A model generated the notes under the pieces. That model was not told the DNA's origin. It did not search any database and saw only the letters and a program-made list of their open reading frames with translations. Shown here in pieces: positions 48,799-57,743 of a stretch of 64,000 nucleotides of DNA; the first letter of the stretch is position 1, and each line of letters starts with the position of its first letter. Source of the DNA: Peribacillus frigoritolerans (GTDB taxonomy: Bacteria; Bacillota; Bacilli; Bacillales; DSM-1321); assembly GCF_030676415.1 (NCBI RefSeq), contig NZ_JAUUTW010000021.1, forward strand, positions 37,980-101,979, given 5' to 3'. Position numbers and translations under genes: made by a program.

Positions 48799-48828
48799 TC
48801 CCTATTCTTTTTAGGGATATTTTTTTAT
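48799..48828 (+). terminator. Second hairpin before cidA
   Basis: TCCCTA and TAGGGA enclose TTCTTTT, followed by TATTTTTTTATAA. It sits 60 nt ahead of cidA and could act as a backup terminator or an attenuator. Confidence 0.55.
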
Positions 48829-48887
48829 AATGAATACAATTGACCCATTCAACAATCTATTCAAAGCGTCATTGAAAGGACTTAATC

Positions 48888-49280
48888 ATGAAAAAAACAT
48901 TTGCTTTTATCGTGCAGCTTATCTTTCTTCTCATCATTTGCAAGCTCGGCTATTACTTAGCCAATTTACTTCATTTACCAATACCAGGCAATGTCATCGG
49001 CATGATTCTGTTATTCGGTTTATTACAGACGAAGGTTATAAAAGTCGAATGGATTGAACTTACTTCAGGATTTTTGGTAAAGCACCTAGCCTTTTTCTTC
49101 ATTCCCATTTCAATCAGTTTAATGACCATGGGATGGCTTTTCATTGAATTCGGTTTGCCATTGGCACTTACATTGGGAGTCAGCCTGATTTTAGGATTCA
49201 TCGTTTCAGCTTGGACCGTTCAGAAGCTATCCCATAGAGGAGAGGTTAAGCAGCATGACAGCGTTCATCACAACTTATAG
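48888..49280 (+). CDS. cidA: CidA/LrgA holin-like protein
   Basis: A 130-residue protein with four hydrophobic segments and the LrgA/CidA signature LHLPIPGNVIGMILLFGLL. GAAAGGACTTAATC precedes the ATG. Together with CidB it forms a membrane system linked to autolysis and overflow metabolism, like B. subtilis ywbH-ywbG. It overlaps cidB by 26 nt. Confidence 0.88.
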   Translation: MKKTFAFIVQLIFLLIICKLGYYLANLLHLPIPGNVIGMILLFGLLQTKVIKVEWIELTSGFLVKHLAFFFIPISISLMTMGWLFIEFGLPLALTLGVSLILGFIVSAWTVQKLSHRGEVKQHDSVHHNL

Positions 49281-49938
49281 CATCTTGATAACCATCCTTG
49301 CCTATTTCATTGGAAGGAAAATATATGCTAAACATCCATCACCGTTTACGACGCCCGTATTTTTCAGTACGGTTACAATCATTCTCGTTCTGTTGATAAG
49401 CGGGTTGGACTTCGAAGATTATTCACCGGGAAAAGACATCATCACCTATTTCCTGGGACCAGCTACCGTTGCTTTGGCCGTACCACTTTATAAAAATAGA
49501 AAAATAATCGTTAAATATGCAATGCCGGCAATTAGCGGCATGATTTTTGGTCTTCTGGTCACATTGATCATTGCCATCACCATCGCTAAAGCATTTTCAC
49601 TTCCGCAATTCATACTCCAAGGATTGGCGGTTAAATCCATTACAGTGCCCATCGCAGTTGAAATCACGGAACTTTATAGCGGAAATTCCAACATATCAGC
49701 AGCCTTCGTCATTTTGACTGGGGTGCTGGGTACGATGATCGCTCCAAAAATGATGGATAAACTAAACATTACGATGCCCTTCGCACGTGGTATCGCTTAT
49801 GGTACGATCGCTCATGGTCTCGGAACGGCTCAAGCTGCCCAGGAAAGTGAGTTTACCGGAGCTGTCGCAGGTGCGGCAATGGCCATCGCAGGTATCCTTA
49901 TTTCCTGTTTCTTTCCTTTTATAAGTAATTTCCTATAA
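49255..49938 (+). CDS. cidB: CidB/LrgB family protein
   Basis: A 227-residue protein with about eight hydrophobic segments and the family core LQGLAVKSITVPIAVEITE and RGIAYGTIAHGLGTAQAAQE. It is translated from within the 3' end of cidA (GAGAGGTTAAGC upstream), implying coupling. A perfect terminator follows directly. Confidence 0.9.
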   Translation: MTAFITTYSILITILAYFIGRKIYAKHPSPFTTPVFFSTVTIILVLLISGLDFEDYSPGKDIITYFLGPATVALAVPLYKNRKIIVKYAMPAISGMIFGLLVTLIIAITIAKAFSLPQFILQGLAVKSITVPIAVEITELYSGNSNISAAFVILTGVLGTMIAPKMMDKLNITMPFARGIAYGTIAHGLGTAQAAQESEFTGAVAGAAMAIAGILISCFFPFISNFL

Positions 49939-49973
49939 AAAGAACCGCAACGTCAACGTTGCGGTTCTTTTTA
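49937..49973. terminator. Bidirectional terminator
   Basis: AAAAAGAACCGCAACGT and ACGTTGCGGTTCTTTTT arms share the CA loop; the stop codon of cidB lies in the A-run. It also lies 5 nt past the end of the small minus-strand gene. Confidence 0.92.
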
Positions 49974-49977
49974 TGAT

Positions 49978-50121
49978 TTATTTTTTTTGCAGATCGTCGT
50001 ATAAACGCCTTAGAATATAAGTTTTATACAGCTCCAACTTTTTTTTCTCAATTGGATGATAGCTAATCCCTGCGGCTTTTAGCTGCTGAATGAACCATCC
50101 TTTTGAATATTCATAAGCCAT
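49978..50121 (-). CDS. YflJ-like (DUF2639) small protein
   Basis: A 47-residue gene: starts MAYEYSKGWFIQQLKAAGIS, then YHPIEKKKLELYKTYILRRL. AGAGGAGGGGCTAGA precedes the ATG. The pattern KGW-x-x-x-L-K-x-x-GI-x-HP-x-E-x-KKLELYKTY is that of DUF2639 (B. subtilis YflJ), a soluble helical protein of unknown function. It lies between cidB and the murG homologue and is its own unit. Confidence 0.8.
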   Translation of the reverse strand: MAYEYSKGWFIQQLKAAGISYHPIEKKKLELYKTYILRRLYDDLQKK

Positions 50122-50173
50122 TCTAGCCCCTCCTCTGTTCGAAAAAGATATGCTACATAGAGGGGAATGATAC

Positions 50174-51253
50174 TTATTTTTTTGCAGCCATTACTTTAAG
50201 TAGTAATTCATACATTTCAACTGCCGTTTTGAATGGGCGTTTTTGACGCATTTTCTCCTGATATTCATCCGATTGTTTCACTAAATCCGCTAATGTAGCA
50301 TTAAAAATCCGGTCATTTAGCTCTTCTTCTTGAATGACTTTGCAAAAACCCTGTTTTTCAAAGCTTGACGCATTCAGGATTTGATCTCCACGGGATGCAT
50401 TGGCACTTAGAGGGATAAGCAACATCGGCTTTTGCAAACCAAGGAATTCAAAGATTGAATTTGAACCTGCCCTTGACACCACGACATCGGTAGCCGCCAA
50501 TAGATCGAATAATTCTTCATGTACGAATTCAAAGGGAGCATATCCCCTTTGCTTCAATTCCGTTTTTACATTTCCCTTCCCGCAAATGTGAATAATCTGG
50601 TAATCCTTTAATAAGGCATCAAGGTTATCTGTAATCAAATTATTGATTTTAACGGCCCCAAGGCTGCCGCCCATAACGAGCAACACCGGTTTGTTATTCG
50701 TAAATCCACAAAATGCCTTTCCAGCAGAAGCATTTCCCGTAAAAATACCATCGCGCAATACAGCGCCAAGATACATGGCCTTCTCTTTCGGAAGATCTTT
50801 TTCCGTTTCCTGGAAGGTAGTGAAAATTTTCGATGCAAGTGGCATGGCAATTTTATTAGCCAGACCAGGCGTATAATCCGATTCATGTATCGCAATCGGT
50901 ATTCTCAGCATCCTGCCTGCCAAAACGACTGGAACCGAAACGAATCCACCTTTAGAAAAAATGAAATCCGGCTTGGTCTTTTTTAAAATTTTTCGTGCAT
51001 CAAAAATCCCTTTAATGACCCTGAAAGGGTCTTTCATATTTTCAACAGATAGATAACGTCGGAATTTCCCAACGGAAATCGTTTCATAACGGACCTCGGG
51101 AAATTCCGTTTCGATGATATTTTTTTCAATGCCTTTTTTTGAACCAATATAAGTAACATCCCAATCATGCTTTAAAAATTCCGGGATGATTGCTGCATTA
51201 ACTGATACATGACCGGCTGAACCGCCTCCGGTAAATACTATTTTCTTAGTCAA
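50174..51253 (-). CDS. murG: MurG-like UDP-GlcNAc glycosyltransferase
   Basis: The start is chosen as TTG at 51253 because GGAAGGTGG lies just upstream and the product then begins TKKIVFTGGGSAGHV, in line with MurG. A GTG at 51262 is part of that site. It has 359 residues with GGGSAGH at the N terminus, GGSLGAVKINN, and SRAGSNSIFEFLGLQKPM as the UDP-GlcNAc site. It makes lipid II from lipid I. It is not in a mur-fts cluster; B. cereus-group genomes have a stand-alone second murG, and this resembles that copy. Confidence 0.88.
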   Translation of the reverse strand: MTKKIVFTGGGSAGHVSVNAAIIPEFLKHDWDVTYIGSKKGIEKNIIETEFPEVRYETISVGKFRRYLSVENMKDPFRVIKGIFDARKILKKTKPDFIFSKGGFVSVPVVLAGRMLRIPIAIHESDYTPGLANKIAMPLASKIFTTFQETEKDLPKEKAMYLGAVLRDGIFTGNASAGKAFCGFTNNKPVLLVMGGSLGAVKINNLITDNLDALLKDYQIIHICGKGNVKTELKQRGYAPFEFVHEELFDLLAATDVVVSRAGSNSIFEFLGLQKPMLLIPLSANASRGDQILNASSFEKQGFCKVIQEEELNDRIFNATLADLVKQSDEYQEKMRQKRPFKTAVEMYELLLKVMAAKK

Positions 51254-51455
51254 TATTTCCACCTTCCAAACTTAAAAAATCACTTTGCATCCATATTACC
51301 ATATATCCATGCCATTAATAACTTGAAAAAGTATTCAGTGAACCGTAAAATCATCATGATGAATGTAATCATCGATTATTTTTCCTTTTTCAGCATGAAT
51401 ATATTATAATCTTAGTATTCTACAATACTACAAGATACATTGGAGGAGTAATACA

Positions 51456-52568
51456 TTGCAAGAAGTTTCTGAATCACTCGATCAATTTGATGGAATCGAA
51501 GCCTGGACCAAATTAGGAATTTCAATAGGCATTTTTCTAATATTCCTTTTGCTTCGAAAAGTATTTACTACATATATATTCAAGTTCTTTCTACGAATTG
51601 CAGAAAAACGCAAAGTAGAATTTGCCGCCAACTTAATGCTCGCTTTAGAACAGCCGGTAAGATGGCTTATCGTTTTGATTGGTGTTGTTATATCACTGCA
51701 CTATTTTCCGATTGACTCACCTTCGCTTGAATTAAGATCAAAAATATACAGATCATTTTTTGTCTTCTTAATAATTTGGACGATTTTCAATATCAGTTCG
51801 ATCTTAACCATTCTATTTCCGAAATTGGTAAGTAAATTCGGACTTGAAGTAGATCAAATCGTCATGCCGTTCTTTACGAAAATCATAAAATTAATCATCA
51901 TTGCTTTTGGTGCCTCCATCATTGCGGAAGAATGGGGATTTAATGTCGATGGATTTGTTGCAGGGCTTGGTTTGGGTGGTTTGGCTTTCGCTCTTGCCGC
52001 TAAAGATACGGTCAGCAATTTCTTTGGGGGTATCGTCATCGTTACCGAAAAACCTTTTACCATAGGAGATTGGGTCAAAACTCCAAGTGTGGAGGGAACC
52101 ATTGAAGACATCACATTCCGAAGCACCAAAGTTCGGACTTTTGCCCAAGCTTTAGTTACAGTCCCAAATGCGACCCTTTCGAATGAACCGATCATCAACT
52201 GGTCCAAGATGGGCAAAAGACAGATTGCCTTCCATTTGGGTGTGAATGTCACGACACCAAAAGAAAAATTGGAAAATGTCATTAAAGACATAGAAAAAAT
52301 GCTCATTGATCATCCAGAAGTACATCCGGAAACGATTTTGGTTAAATTTGATGAGTTCAGTCATTCCGGTTTCAACCTTTACCTTTATTTCTTTACGAAA
52401 GCGACGGACTTTGGAGGATATCTATCAATCAAAGAAGATGTGAACTTTAAAATAATGGAGATATTGGAACAGGAAGATGTACAAATCGCCATCCCTTCCC
52501 AGGCTTTCATTCTTCAAAAAGAATCAAATATGGAAGCCATGAATGATTTTGAATCCATGCGCGACTGA
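51456..52568 (+). CDS. MscS-family mechanosensitive ion channel
   Basis: Starts at TTG after TTGGAGGAGTAATACA. It has 370 residues. Three to five N-terminal hydrophobic segments lead to the pore helix and MscS core (GLGLGGLAFALAAKDTVSNFF), then the cytoplasmic beta domain (PFTIGDWVKTPSVEGTIEDI, RSTKVRTF). It resembles B. subtilis YhdY in length. It releases solutes on hypo-osmotic shock. A terminator hairpin 6 nt after the stop has an IS remnant next to it. Confidence 0.9.
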   Translation: MQEVSESLDQFDGIEAWTKLGISIGIFLIFLLLRKVFTTYIFKFFLRIAEKRKVEFAANLMLALEQPVRWLIVLIGVVISLHYFPIDSPSLELRSKIYRSFFVFLIIWTIFNISSILTILFPKLVSKFGLEVDQIVMPFFTKIIKLIIIAFGASIIAEEWGFNVDGFVAGLGLGGLAFALAAKDTVSNFFGGIVIVTEKPFTIGDWVKTPSVEGTIEDITFRSTKVRTFAQALVTVPNATLSNEPIINWSKMGKRQIAFHLGVNVTTPKEKLENVIKDIEKMLIDHPEVHPETILVKFDEFSHSGFNLYLYFFTKATDFGGYLSIKEDVNFKIMEILEQEDVQIAIPSQAFILQKESNMEAMNDFESMRD

Positions 52569-52573
52569 CAAAA

Positions 52574-52597
52574 AGACTTGCCTAAAACGGCAAGTCT
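52574..52597 (+). terminator. MscS terminator hairpin, left copy
   Basis: AGACTTGCC and GGCAAGTCT around TAAAAC. The same 24-bp hairpin (one base different) recurs at 53411-53434, where it is followed by TTTTTTAG. The IS1182-type element lies exactly between the two copies. Confidence 0.85.
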
Positions 52598-53410
52598 CAG
52601 ACTGTAGACAACCTCGATGAAAATCGAGGTTGTCTACATTTTTTTATGGCTTGTACAAATTTTGACGTTGATTTCCACTCCAGGCACTCGCTTTCCGCGG
52701 GCGGTCCGGGAGCCTCCTCGGCGCCCTTGCGCCTGTGGGGTCTCCCCTGGACGCGCTTTTCCCGCAGGAGTCTCGCACCTTCCATTCCAATCAACTTTGT
52801 TTTAACTTTTAGATAGAACCCTTTTGCCTAAAGTCTTTATTGTTTTAAAATAGACTAATTAAAACTTGAGGTGATGAGGATGCTTTATAAACATGATTCT
52901 ATTCAGCGAGATCAACTTGAAATGATTACTTTAGATCAACTGGTCCAGCAAACCATTTGGTTTGTAAAATGGAAGCTGCCATTGACTTCTCTTTCATTTA
53001 GATTTAGTGAAGATATGTATTCAGAGGTAGGACGCCCAAGTATTGATCCAGCTAAATATGTTAAACTGACCTTCATTCAATATACCTTCAGTATTCGTTC
53101 ATGCGTAAAACAATTGAAAGAAGGTTGAAACAAATATGACTTACAGTTGGTTCTTTTGCTCAGCAGCTGTCATTAAGATACGATAGAAATCTGTTCAAAC
53201 AAGTCTGTATCTTTAAAGCGTCGTTTAATTTTCCCCGAACATTGAGATATGAGGCACTTTATCATGGAAACCATATCGCACTGGCTTTCACATGTGTGGA
53301 ATCCACGTATACTTGCTCTGCCTTATTAACTTAAATAAGCGAAAATTCAAAGGGAACTTCAAAAGGGGTTTGGAATTTTTTAATTCCGAACCCCTTTTGT
53401 CTACAAACTG
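52598..53410 (+). mobile_element. IS1182-type remnant, copy B (both ends present)
   Basis: It is 813 nt. The ends match as inverted repeats: left CAGACTGTAGACAA and right (reverse complement) CAGTTTGTAGACAA, 12 of 14 identical. Left part: hairpin at 52605-52638, folded core at about 52675-52785, then the broken transposase. Near the right end is a second hairpin (AAAAGGGGTT / AACCCCTTTT, 53361-53398). Most of the transposase gene has been deleted. The 24-bp terminator hairpin is duplicated on both flanks. Confidence 0.85.
52871..53128 (+). pseudogene. IS1182-family transposase fragment
   Basis: The N terminus reads YKHDSIQRDQLEMITLDQL as in the copy at 1643-1852, but the following PPNHLVRK segment is corrupted to QQTIWFVK by a local shift and restored at GRPSIDP. 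It ends with FSIRSCVKQLKEG. The DDE domain is missing except for unreadable remnants to 53340. Confidence 0.85.
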
Positions 53411-53434
53411 AGACTTGCCTATAACGGCAAGTCT
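53411..53434 (+). terminator. MscS terminator hairpin, right copy
   Basis: AGACTTGCC, TATAAC, GGCAAGTCT followed by TTTTTTAG. It is the probable original 3' part of the mscS terminator, now separated from it by the IS remnant. Confidence 0.85.
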
Positions 53435-53534
53435 TTTTTAGCTTCAAATAAAAACTCTTAAAACATCACATGCTTGTGTGATATAATTCTTTCATTGTGT
53501 TGAAAATTCCAAATATTGATATTGAGGTACTTTG

Positions 53535-54890
53535 ATGAATCAGACTTATACTAAATCACAAAAGATCCGCCTGTTATTCTATATTTTGATACCTATCCTG
53601 ATCACCCAAATCAGTATGTATGCCATGACTTTTTTCGATGTGATGATGTCGGGCCAATACAGCACTCAGGACGTTGCTGGCGTCTCCATCGGCAGTTCGC
53701 TATGGACACCCGTGTACACAGGGCTGAGCGGGATATTGATTGCCTTAACGCCGGTGGTTTCACAGTTGGTAGGTTCCAGACAGTCTAAATCCGTTTCCTA
53801 TTCCGTGATGCAGGCCATTTATTTAGCTGTAGCTTTAGCCTTGTTCATTTTAATCATTGGAGCGTTTTCTTTGAACCCCGTATTGAATGCCATGGACCTT
53901 GAAGATAGTGTTCACATGGTGGCTCATGATTATTTGATCGCCCTTTCACTCGGTATCATTCCTTTATTCATTTATAATGCGTTGAGGGCATTCATCGATG
54001 CTCTGGGGCAGACTAGGATTTCCATGATCATCACCTTATGTGCACTCCCGGTAAACGTCCTTTTTAATTACCTGTTAATATATGGGAAGTTCGGATTCCC
54101 TGAACTTGGCGGTGTCGGTTCCGGGTACGCCACTGCCATTACGTATTGGTTAATTGCCCTGGTGGCCATCCTTGTTGTGATAAAAATCAACCCATTTTCG
54201 ACATATAAGGTTTTCAATGAATTTTTCCGGGTTTCCTGGAAAGAATGGAGGGCCTTATTATTGATTGGGGTACCCATCGGGCTTGCCATCTTTTTTGAAA
54301 CAAGCATTTTCTCGGCCGTCACCCTTTTGATGAGTAAGTATGATACCGTGACAATTGCATCGCATCAGATTGCCATGAATTTTGCCTCACTGCTTTATAT
54401 GATACCCCTAAGTATATCCATGGCATTGACGATCGTCATTGGATTTGAAATTGGGGCAGCCCGTTATAAAGATGCCAAAGAGTATAGCTGGATTGGCATT
54501 TCGATGGCATTGACGATGTCGCTTGTTTTATCGACCATCTTATTCCTCTTCCGCGAACCTGTGGCCTCTTTATACACTAAGGATCATGAGGTAATGATGC
54601 TGACATCACATTTTTTAATATATGCCATCTTCTTTCAGATATCGGATGCCCTGCAGGCACCTATTCAGGGTATTTTGCGTGGATATAAAGATGTTAATGT
54701 CACATTTGCGATGTCACTGGTCTCCTACTGGATTCTCGGGCTTCCCATTGGCTATTTCTTTGCAAAGTATACGGATATGGGAGCCTTTGGGTATTGGATC
54801 GGCTTAATTTCCGGCTTGGCTCTCGGAGCTATAGGCTTGGCGGCTCGCTTACGGTTCATACAGCAAGTAAAATATAAAAAAATGGCGTAA
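53535..54890 (+). CDS. MATE-family efflux transporter
   Basis: The start is ATG at 53535 (GAGGTACTTTG upstream; the TTG one codon earlier is less likely). It has 451 residues and twelve hydrophobic segments. NorM/DinF-type motifs are present: DVMMSGQYSTQDVAGVSIGS near the N terminus and FISDALQAPIQGILRGYKDV-like FQISDALQAPIQGILRG in the second half. It is a drug or metabolite antiporter; the substrate is unknown. Confidence 0.9.
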   Translation: MNQTYTKSQKIRLLFYILIPILITQISMYAMTFFDVMMSGQYSTQDVAGVSIGSSLWTPVYTGLSGILIALTPVVSQLVGSRQSKSVSYSVMQAIYLAVALALFILIIGAFSLNPVLNAMDLEDSVHMVAHDYLIALSLGIIPLFIYNALRAFIDALGQTRISMIITLCALPVNVLFNYLLIYGKFGFPELGGVGSGYATAITYWLIALVAILVVIKINPFSTYKVFNEFFRVSWKEWRALLLIGVPIGLAIFFETSIFSAVTLLMSKYDTVTIASHQIAMNFASLLYMIPLSISMALTIVIGFEIGAARYKDAKEYSWIGISMALTMSLVLSTILFLFREPVASLYTKDHEVMMLTSHFLIYAIFFQISDALQAPIQGILRGYKDVNVTFAMSLVSYWILGLPIGYFFAKYTDMGAFGYWIGLISGLALGAIGLAARLRFIQQVKYKKMA

Positions 54891-54931
54891 AAAAAGAGTG
54901 GGGCTGGATTACACCGGCCTCACCCTTTTTC
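54891..54931 (+). terminator. Terminator of the MATE gene
   Basis: AAGAGTGGGGCTGG and CCGGCCTCACCCTTTTT form imperfect arms directly after the stop codon. Confidence 0.75.
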
Positions 54932-54955
54932 ATTCTGAATTCAAACCCTAAACCA

Positions 54956-55729
54956 CTAGGCTTTATATATTTTCCCTAGAACATCCTTACCGCCAGTTAC
55001 CGGTATGATGCTGCCGGTAATGAAATCTGATTTTTCATCACAAAGGAACGTGATGACCCTCGCTATATCTTCTCCTGTACCCGGTCTCCCGACTGGAACC
55101 GTATCATCCCTTTCTGCTCTGGCGACCCTAATTTCCTCCTCTTTCCAATCACCTACGATATCACCAGGACAGACCATATTCACGGTGATGCCATGTGTAG
55201 CTTCTTCGGCAGCTAAAGTTCTTGTCAAGGAGGTCAAGCCGCTCTTTGCAGCGGCAAAAGCAGAACGATAGATCCAACCTGGTGCAGTTTCACACCGTTC
55301 AAACCCTAATGTAATGACTCTACCCCAATTTCTACTGCGCATTTGTGGAATAAGTTCCTTCGCAAAATAGAAAAAACCATTTAAATTTCCGTCCAAGATG
55401 TACGTCCATTCATCACTGCCATATTCAGTCATGGGTTTACGATCATGCATATACGGCCCTGCGTTATGAATAAAGATATCAACATGGCCAAATGCCTCCG
55501 AAATCTTTTGCAAAATATTCCGGCAATCTTCCTCATTTGACGAGTCACCTTGAATCGCAATTGCCTTAACATGGTACTTTTCCTGTAATTCATCCACTAA
55601 TGCTAAAGCTGCCTTTTTACTATTTCGATAAGTAATGATAATGGACATTCCATTATCCGCGAGTGAAAGTGCCATCCTTTTGCCGATTCCCGTTGCCCCG
55701 CCAGTAATAAAAGCTACTTTTTCATCCAC
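54956..55729 (-). CDS. SDR-family oxidoreductase
   Basis: A 257-residue FabG-like protein: FITGGATGIGKRMALSLADN, HNAGPYMHD, a Tyr-x-x-x-Lys region altered to YRSAFAAAKSGL, and PGDIVGDWKEEEIR. In place of Ser in the usual active-site strand it has TLGFERCETAPGW, so the catalytic Ser and the standard Tyr spacing are unusual. It may be a divergent reductase or not catalytic. It is monocistronic. Confidence 0.82.
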   Translation of the reverse strand: MDEKVAFITGGATGIGKRMALSLADNGMSIIITYRNSKKAALALVDELQEKYHVKAIAIQGDSSNEEDCRNILQKISEAFGHVDIFIHNAGPYMHDRKPMTEYGSDEWTYILDGNLNGFFYFAKELIPQMRSRNWGRVITLGFERCETAPGWIYRSAFAAAKSGLTSLTRTLAAEEATHGITVNMVCPGDIVGDWKEEEIRVARAERDDTVPVGRPGTGEDIARVITFLCDEKSDFITGSIIPVTGGKDVLGKIYKA

Positions 55730-55887
55730 AGGCTTACCCTCTTTATCAAATGGATTTTACTTAATTATACATAAGTTTATTCCATTTTCTATAATTTAGT
55801 AATTATATAAAAGAACCTATGGGCTTTAGCTGCATAAAATATAACAAATAAACCTGTCAGACCATAAGCAGGAGAGAGGAATTCAAA

Positions 55888-56355
55888 ATGTTTCCCTGGA
55901 ATTCACTTTTTTCTTTTAAGAATAACCCGAACCAAAAGGACTTCATGAAAAATATGCAGCAAAGTGATGTACAATCATTCATTGAAAAAGTATTTTCACA
56001 AGTCATCCCTGACAATATGCAAGGTATGATGAACCAAAATGATGGCGGCTTTCAAAAAGAAAATGCCAGATCTGAACATCCTTTACATGCCGATGTATTT
56101 GAAACCCACTTATATGTCTTTGTAAGAATTCCCATAGAAGATGAATCTTGGTTAAAGAAAATGAAACTTTACCATACTTCTAACCAATCCATCATCGAGG
56201 GGATTCCTGAAGAGTCAGATCGGCATGTCATAACACTCCCCGCACTTGTTAAGAAAAAAGGGGCATCAGCCCAATATAAAGAATCAACATTGGAAATACG
56301 TCTTCAGAAAAGTTTCAATACCCAGTATTCAGAAATCGACGTATCCGAGATTTAA
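55888..56355 (+). CDS. Hsp20-like protein, probable spore protein
   Basis: A 155-residue protein. An N-terminal 60-residue region rich in Gln, Asn and Met is followed by an alpha-crystallin-like beta domain: HADVFETHLYVFVRIPIEDE, LYHTSNQSIIEGIP, ESTLEIRLQK. It resembles the Hsp20-fold spore coat proteins CotM/GerT of bacilli in length and layout, but the identity is weak. GCAGGAGAGAGGAATTCAAA precedes the ATG. It is monocistronic. Confidence 0.65.
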   Translation: MFPWNSLFSFKNNPNQKDFMKNMQQSDVQSFIEKVFSQVIPDNMQGMMNQNDGGFQKENARSEHPLHADVFETHLYVFVRIPIEDESWLKKMKLYHTSNQSIIEGIPEESDRHVITLPALVKKKGASAQYKESTLEIRLQKSFNTQYSEIDVSEI

Positions 56356-56480
56356 GTTGCTTATCTGGGACCTCACTGATGATAAGGTGCGGTTCCAGTT
56401 ATTTCTTGGTCCAATCTTTTTTAGATTTGGGTATATTATAGTAAACCTTTTATTCCATGGAATGATCCATTCTCGCAAAA

Positions 56481-56514
56481 AAAAGCGCACCCCATGTTAA
56501 CGGGATGCACTTTT
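56481..56514 (-). terminator. Rho-independent terminator of ykwD
   Basis: AGTGCATCCC and GGGGTGCGCT around GTTAACAT, followed on the minus strand by TTTTTTTGCG. It lies 12 nt past the ykwD stop. Confidence 0.88.
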
Positions 56515-56525
56515 CTATTAATCTA

Positions 56526-57287
56526 TTATTTTCCGATGAATTGTTGAGTCCAGTAGTTACCAGATTCTACGTAACCTACTCCAATATGAGTAAAGCTAGA
56601 ATTCATGATGTTTTCACGGTGTCCTGGGCTATCCATCCAAGCTTGTACAACTTCTTCAGGTGTTTGTTGCCCTTGTGCGATGTTTTCGCCAGCTGTTTTA
56701 TAGCTGATTCCGAATTGTTTCATCATATCGAAAGGTGAGCCGTATGTTGGGCTATTGTGGTCAAAGTAGTTTTTATCTTTCATGTCTTGAGACTTGATAC
56801 GTGCAACTTTGCTCAACTCAGTGTCGATTTTAAGAGCTGCCAAACCTTGTTTTTCACGTTCTGCATTAGTTAATTGAACAACTTCTTGTTCAAAAGCACT
56901 TAATTCAGAGCTTGTCTCTGGTTTTTTATCAGTTGATTTATCAGGTGTTACTTCTGGTGCAGCAGGCTTTGCTGCAGGTTTTGCTGCAGGTTTTGCTTGG
57001 TTATTTGTTCCAGTTTCTTGCTGAACTGTTTTTTGAACTGGTTTTTGAACTGGTTTTTGAACCGGTTTTTGAACTGGTTTTTGTTGTGCCTGCGCTGCAG
57101 GTAAAGTGATATTGTATTTAGCTAGATATTGGTTAAGGACTTTTTGCATATCCTCTTTATTCGTAGATTTATAAGTTACTTGTTTCACTGTAGTATCACA
57201 GTTGGCTGCTTCAGCTTGGTTAGCTCCTACTCCTGTGAATATAATAGCTGCAGCCGCTGCTGCCGACATAATCATTTTCTTTTTCAT
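56526..57287 (-). CDS. ykwD: CAP-domain (SCP-like) secreted protein YkwD
   Basis: A 253-residue protein. A signal peptide (to QAEAA) is followed by a small domain (about 30-62), then five QKPV repeats, a PAAKPAAK segment, and a C-terminal CAP domain of about 120 residues: LTNAEREKQGLAALKIDTEL, HNSPTYGSPFDMM, GENIAQGQQTPEEVVQAWMD and SPGHRENIMNSSFTHIGVGY. This matches B. subtilis YkwD/YlaM-type proteins of spores and cell wall. The repeat linker probably varies in length between strains. Confidence 0.88.
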   Translation of the reverse strand: MKKKMIMSAAAAAAIIFTGVGANQAEAANCDTTVKQVTYKSTNKEDMQKVLNQYLAKYNITLPAAQAQQKPVQKPVQKPVQKPVQKTVQQETGTNNQAKPAAKPAAKPAAPEVTPDKSTDKKPETSSELSAFEQEVVQLTNAEREKQGLAALKIDTELSKVARIKSQDMKDKNYFDHNSPTYGSPFDMMKQFGISYKTAGENIAQGQQTPEEVVQAWMDSPGHRENIMNSSFTHIGVGYVESGNYWTQQFIGK

Positions 57288-57743
57288 TCGTATTTCCTCC
57301 TGTGATGTTCATTTTTTGTTGTGCTTTGCTTCTGGAATTATCATAACATGCATTTTTTGTAATAAAGGCTCCATCAATTTCCATCAAATTCACAGGATGC
57401 GAATGAATATATATTTATGATCCAAGTTTCAGAGAAATCGTGCAAAAATGCTTTACCTATCTATGTTTCTGCCAGTAGTATAAATACTTATATTTTTCCA
57501 GATATTCCTTGTCAATGGTAGTTACATAGTACTATTTCCATGGAATACTAATAAATTTTAATTGACATATCGTTTTCAACCAACTTATTATGACTTTCTT
57601 TACTGTTATGTTACAAATTTTTCGGTTTAACTTCGACATTTCGTCATTTTTATCATTTCTCCCCTATTGTCTTGAACATTTTTCCAAATAAAAAAACAAT
57701 CCGGATTTAAACCCGGATTGTTTTGATTTGGATGGTACCTTCA
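57288..57743. other. Intergenic between ykwD and the YtkA-like gene
   Basis: About 450 AT-rich bases. It holds the ykwD promoter region and the terminator of the downstream operon at 57694-57726. An imperfect dyad around TCCATGGA (57538) is visible. No gene was found. Confidence 0.6.
57694..57726 (-). terminator. Rho-independent terminator
   Basis: AACAATCCGG and CCGGATTGTT arms around a 7-nt loop, with TTTTTT on the minus strand. It ends the lipoprotein / two-component operon. Confidence 0.88.

Noticed and set aside
52597..52794. 65-residue minus-strand frame and 62-residue plus-strand frame
   Set aside because: They are translations of the IS left-end core; the same frames appear at every copy.
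56900..57100. CRISPR-like direct repeats
   Set aside because: They are the codon repeats for QKPV and PAAK in the ykwD linker.
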